6,014 bases of DNA from Coriobacteriia bacterium. Lineage in GTDB: Bacteria; Actinomycetota; Coriobacteriia; Coriobacteriales; QAMH01. The notes below the pieces were generated by a model. That model was not told where the DNA came from. It was given only the letters and a program-made list of their open reading frames with translations, and ran no database searches. The stretch spans positions 1 through 6,014 of the forward strand of contig CAAEQF010000059.1 of the NCBI GenBank assembly GCA_900758075.1, written 5' to 3'. Made by a program: the position numbers and the translations under genes. This document shows positions 4,944 through 6,014 of this stretch, piece by piece (the stretch's first letter is position 1; each line of letters opens with the position of its first letter).

Positions 4944-6014
4944 CTACTTGAAGTTCAGGCCACCGACCGACTGCGAGCTGTCTTTGAGCGTGACGTCGTG
5001 CGCGCCGCCCTCGACGATGGAGACGCTGGACACGCGCGTGATCTTTGCCTTCTCGCGGAGCTCCTGCAGGTTGAGCGCACCGACGTTGCACATCGTGTGC
5101 TTGACCTTGGAAAGCGAGAGCTCGACGTTTTCGTGCAGCGGACCCGCGTACGGGACATAGCTGTCGACGCCCTCTTCAAACGCGAGGCCCTTGCCCTGGC
5201 CGTCGTCGTAGCGCTGCCAGTTGCGGGCACGAGCGGAGCCTTCGCCCCAGTACTCTTTCATGTAGCTGCCGTTGACGTTGACGCGATTGGTCGGGCTCTC
5301 GTCGAAGCGCGCGAAGTATCGGCCGAGCATCATGAAGTCGGAGCCCATGGCGAGTGCGAGCGTCATGTGATAGTCCTGCACGATGCCGCCGTCGGAGCAG
5401 ATCGGGATGTAGATGCCCGTCTCCTTGTAGTACTCGTCGCGTGCCTTGGCGACCTCGATGACGGCAGTTGCCTGGCCACGGCCGATGCCCTTCTGCTCAC
5501 GCGTGATGCAGATGGAGCCGCCGCCGATGCCAATCTTGATGAAGTCCGCGCCGGCTTCCGCCAAGAAGCGGAACCCCTCGGCGTCGACGACGTTGCCCGC
5601 CCCCACCTTGACCTCATCGCCATACTCTTTGCGAATCCACTCGAGCGTGAACTTCTGCCAATCGGAGTAGCCCTCGGAAGAGTCGAGGCACAGCACGTCG
5701 GCACCCGCATCAAGCAGTACGGGGACGCGCTCGGCGTAGTCGCGGCTGTTGATGCCTGCGCCCACGACATAGCGCTTGTTGCCATCGAGCAGCTCGAGGG
5801 GGTTTTCCTTGTGGGAGTCGTAGTCCTTGCGGAACACGAGGGAAGACAGGTGGTCGTTTTTGTCGACGACGGGAAGCGCGTTGAGCTTGTTGTCCCAGAT
5901 GATGTCGTTGGCTTCGGAAAGCGTGCAGCCATCCTGGGCGACGATAAGCTTCTCGCGCGGGGTCATGAACTCGCGCACCTTCGTGGAGCCGTCCATACGG
6001 CTCGGGCGGGAGTC
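4944..6014 (-). CDS. guaB: IMP dehydrogenase (GuaB), N-terminus beyond the right edge
   Basis: Oxidises IMP to XMP with NAD+, the committed step of guanine nucleotide synthesis, as a cytosolic tetramer. The frame is open to the window edge; 356 residues are visible of an expected ~500. Numbering visible residues from the edge: most of the second CBS module (about 8-65, TKVREFMTP onward); then the catalytic barrel with the nucleophile C169 in GIGGGSICITREQKGIGRGQ; SDGGI at 207-211; MLGRYFARFDESP; the flap dyad R268-Y269 in RNWQRYD; and the C-terminal EEGVDSYVPYAG and SIVEGGAHDV. C169 and R268 are 99 apart, as are C319 and R418 of the Tritrichomonas foetus enzyme. From memory the long motifs are closer to that enzyme than to E. 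coli GuaB. The ATG at 5996 is internal, not the start. It is convergent with merR and ends in the hairpin at 4874-4904. GMP reductase is unlikely given the flap and CBS module. Confidence 0.97.
   Translation of the reverse strand, partial: DSRPSRMDGSTKVREFMTPREKLIVAQDGCTLSEANDIIWDNKLNALPVVDKNDHLSSLVFRKDYDSHKENPLELLDGNKRYVVGAGINSRDYAERVPVLLDAGADVLCLDSSEGYSDWQKFTLEWIRKEYGDEVKVGAGNVVDAEGFRFLAEAGADFIKIGIGGGSICITREQKGIGRGQATAVIEVAKARDEYYKETGIYIPICSDGGIVQDYHMTLALAMGSDFMMLGRYFARFDESPTNRVNVNGSYMKEYWGEGSARARNWQRYDDGQGKGLAFEEGVDSYVPYAGPLHENVELSLSKVKHTMCNVGALNLQELREKAKITRVSSVSIVEGGAHDVTLKDSSQSVGGLNFK

Noticed and set aside
5997..6014. Treating the ATG at 5996 as the guaB start
   Set aside because: The frame stays open to the window edge, and the ATG is inside the CBS module. 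IMP dehydrogenases have about 150 more residues before this point.

Overview
The window is GC-rich bacterial chromosome (roughly 60% by eye) with ordinary core-metabolism genes. No phage, IS, CRISPR or tRNA/rRNA sequence is visible. Strong GGAGG ribosome sites, TTG start use, the gene set and the style of the IMP dehydrogenase suggest a Coriobacteriia-type actinobacterium (Olsenella/Collinsella/Eggerthella group). That is inference; a high-GC Firmicute is not excluded.

Layout, left to right. (1) Positions 1-3733 are a tightly packed minus-strand block. In transcription order it holds a dGTPase-like HD hydrolase (2516-3733), an M16 zinc peptidase (1198-2448), dapB (412-1197) and dapA (1-373, cut by the window edge). 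The last two catalyse consecutive steps of diaminopimelate/lysine synthesis. (2) Positions 3734-4058 (325 bp) hold no convincing gene but are full of signals: a perfect 8+1+8 dyad upstream of the merR gene, a minus-strand promoter with a 19-bp spacer over that dyad, two hairpins, a strong hairpin with a U-rich tail on the minus strand (intrinsic terminator), and a UUCG-capped hairpin. (3) Positions 4059-4871, plus strand: a MerR-family regulator with a GyrI-like effector-binding domain and a TTG start. (4) Positions 4874-4904: a hairpin shared by two convergent genes. (5) Positions 4944-6014, minus strand: most of guaB (IMP dehydrogenase), with its N-terminus beyond the right edge.

How it may work together. 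dapB and dapA act in sequence, and the peptidase abuts dapB so closely (stop and start touching) that coupled translation is likely. The dGTPase and GuaB both act on guanine nucleotides but are separate units on either side of merR. The MerR protein looks like a small-molecule (multidrug-type) sensor with no efflux pump beside it. Its apparent operator lies in the spacer of a promoter firing away from merR, into the structured leader of the dGTPase-M16-dapBA block.

Most interesting part: the MerR-type promoter followed within about 170 bp by a terminator. It predicts either a short MerR-controlled RNA or an attenuated leader upstream of the dGTPase gene. I matched no known riboswitch or RNA family to it. 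All gene calls rest on reading motifs; no search was run.
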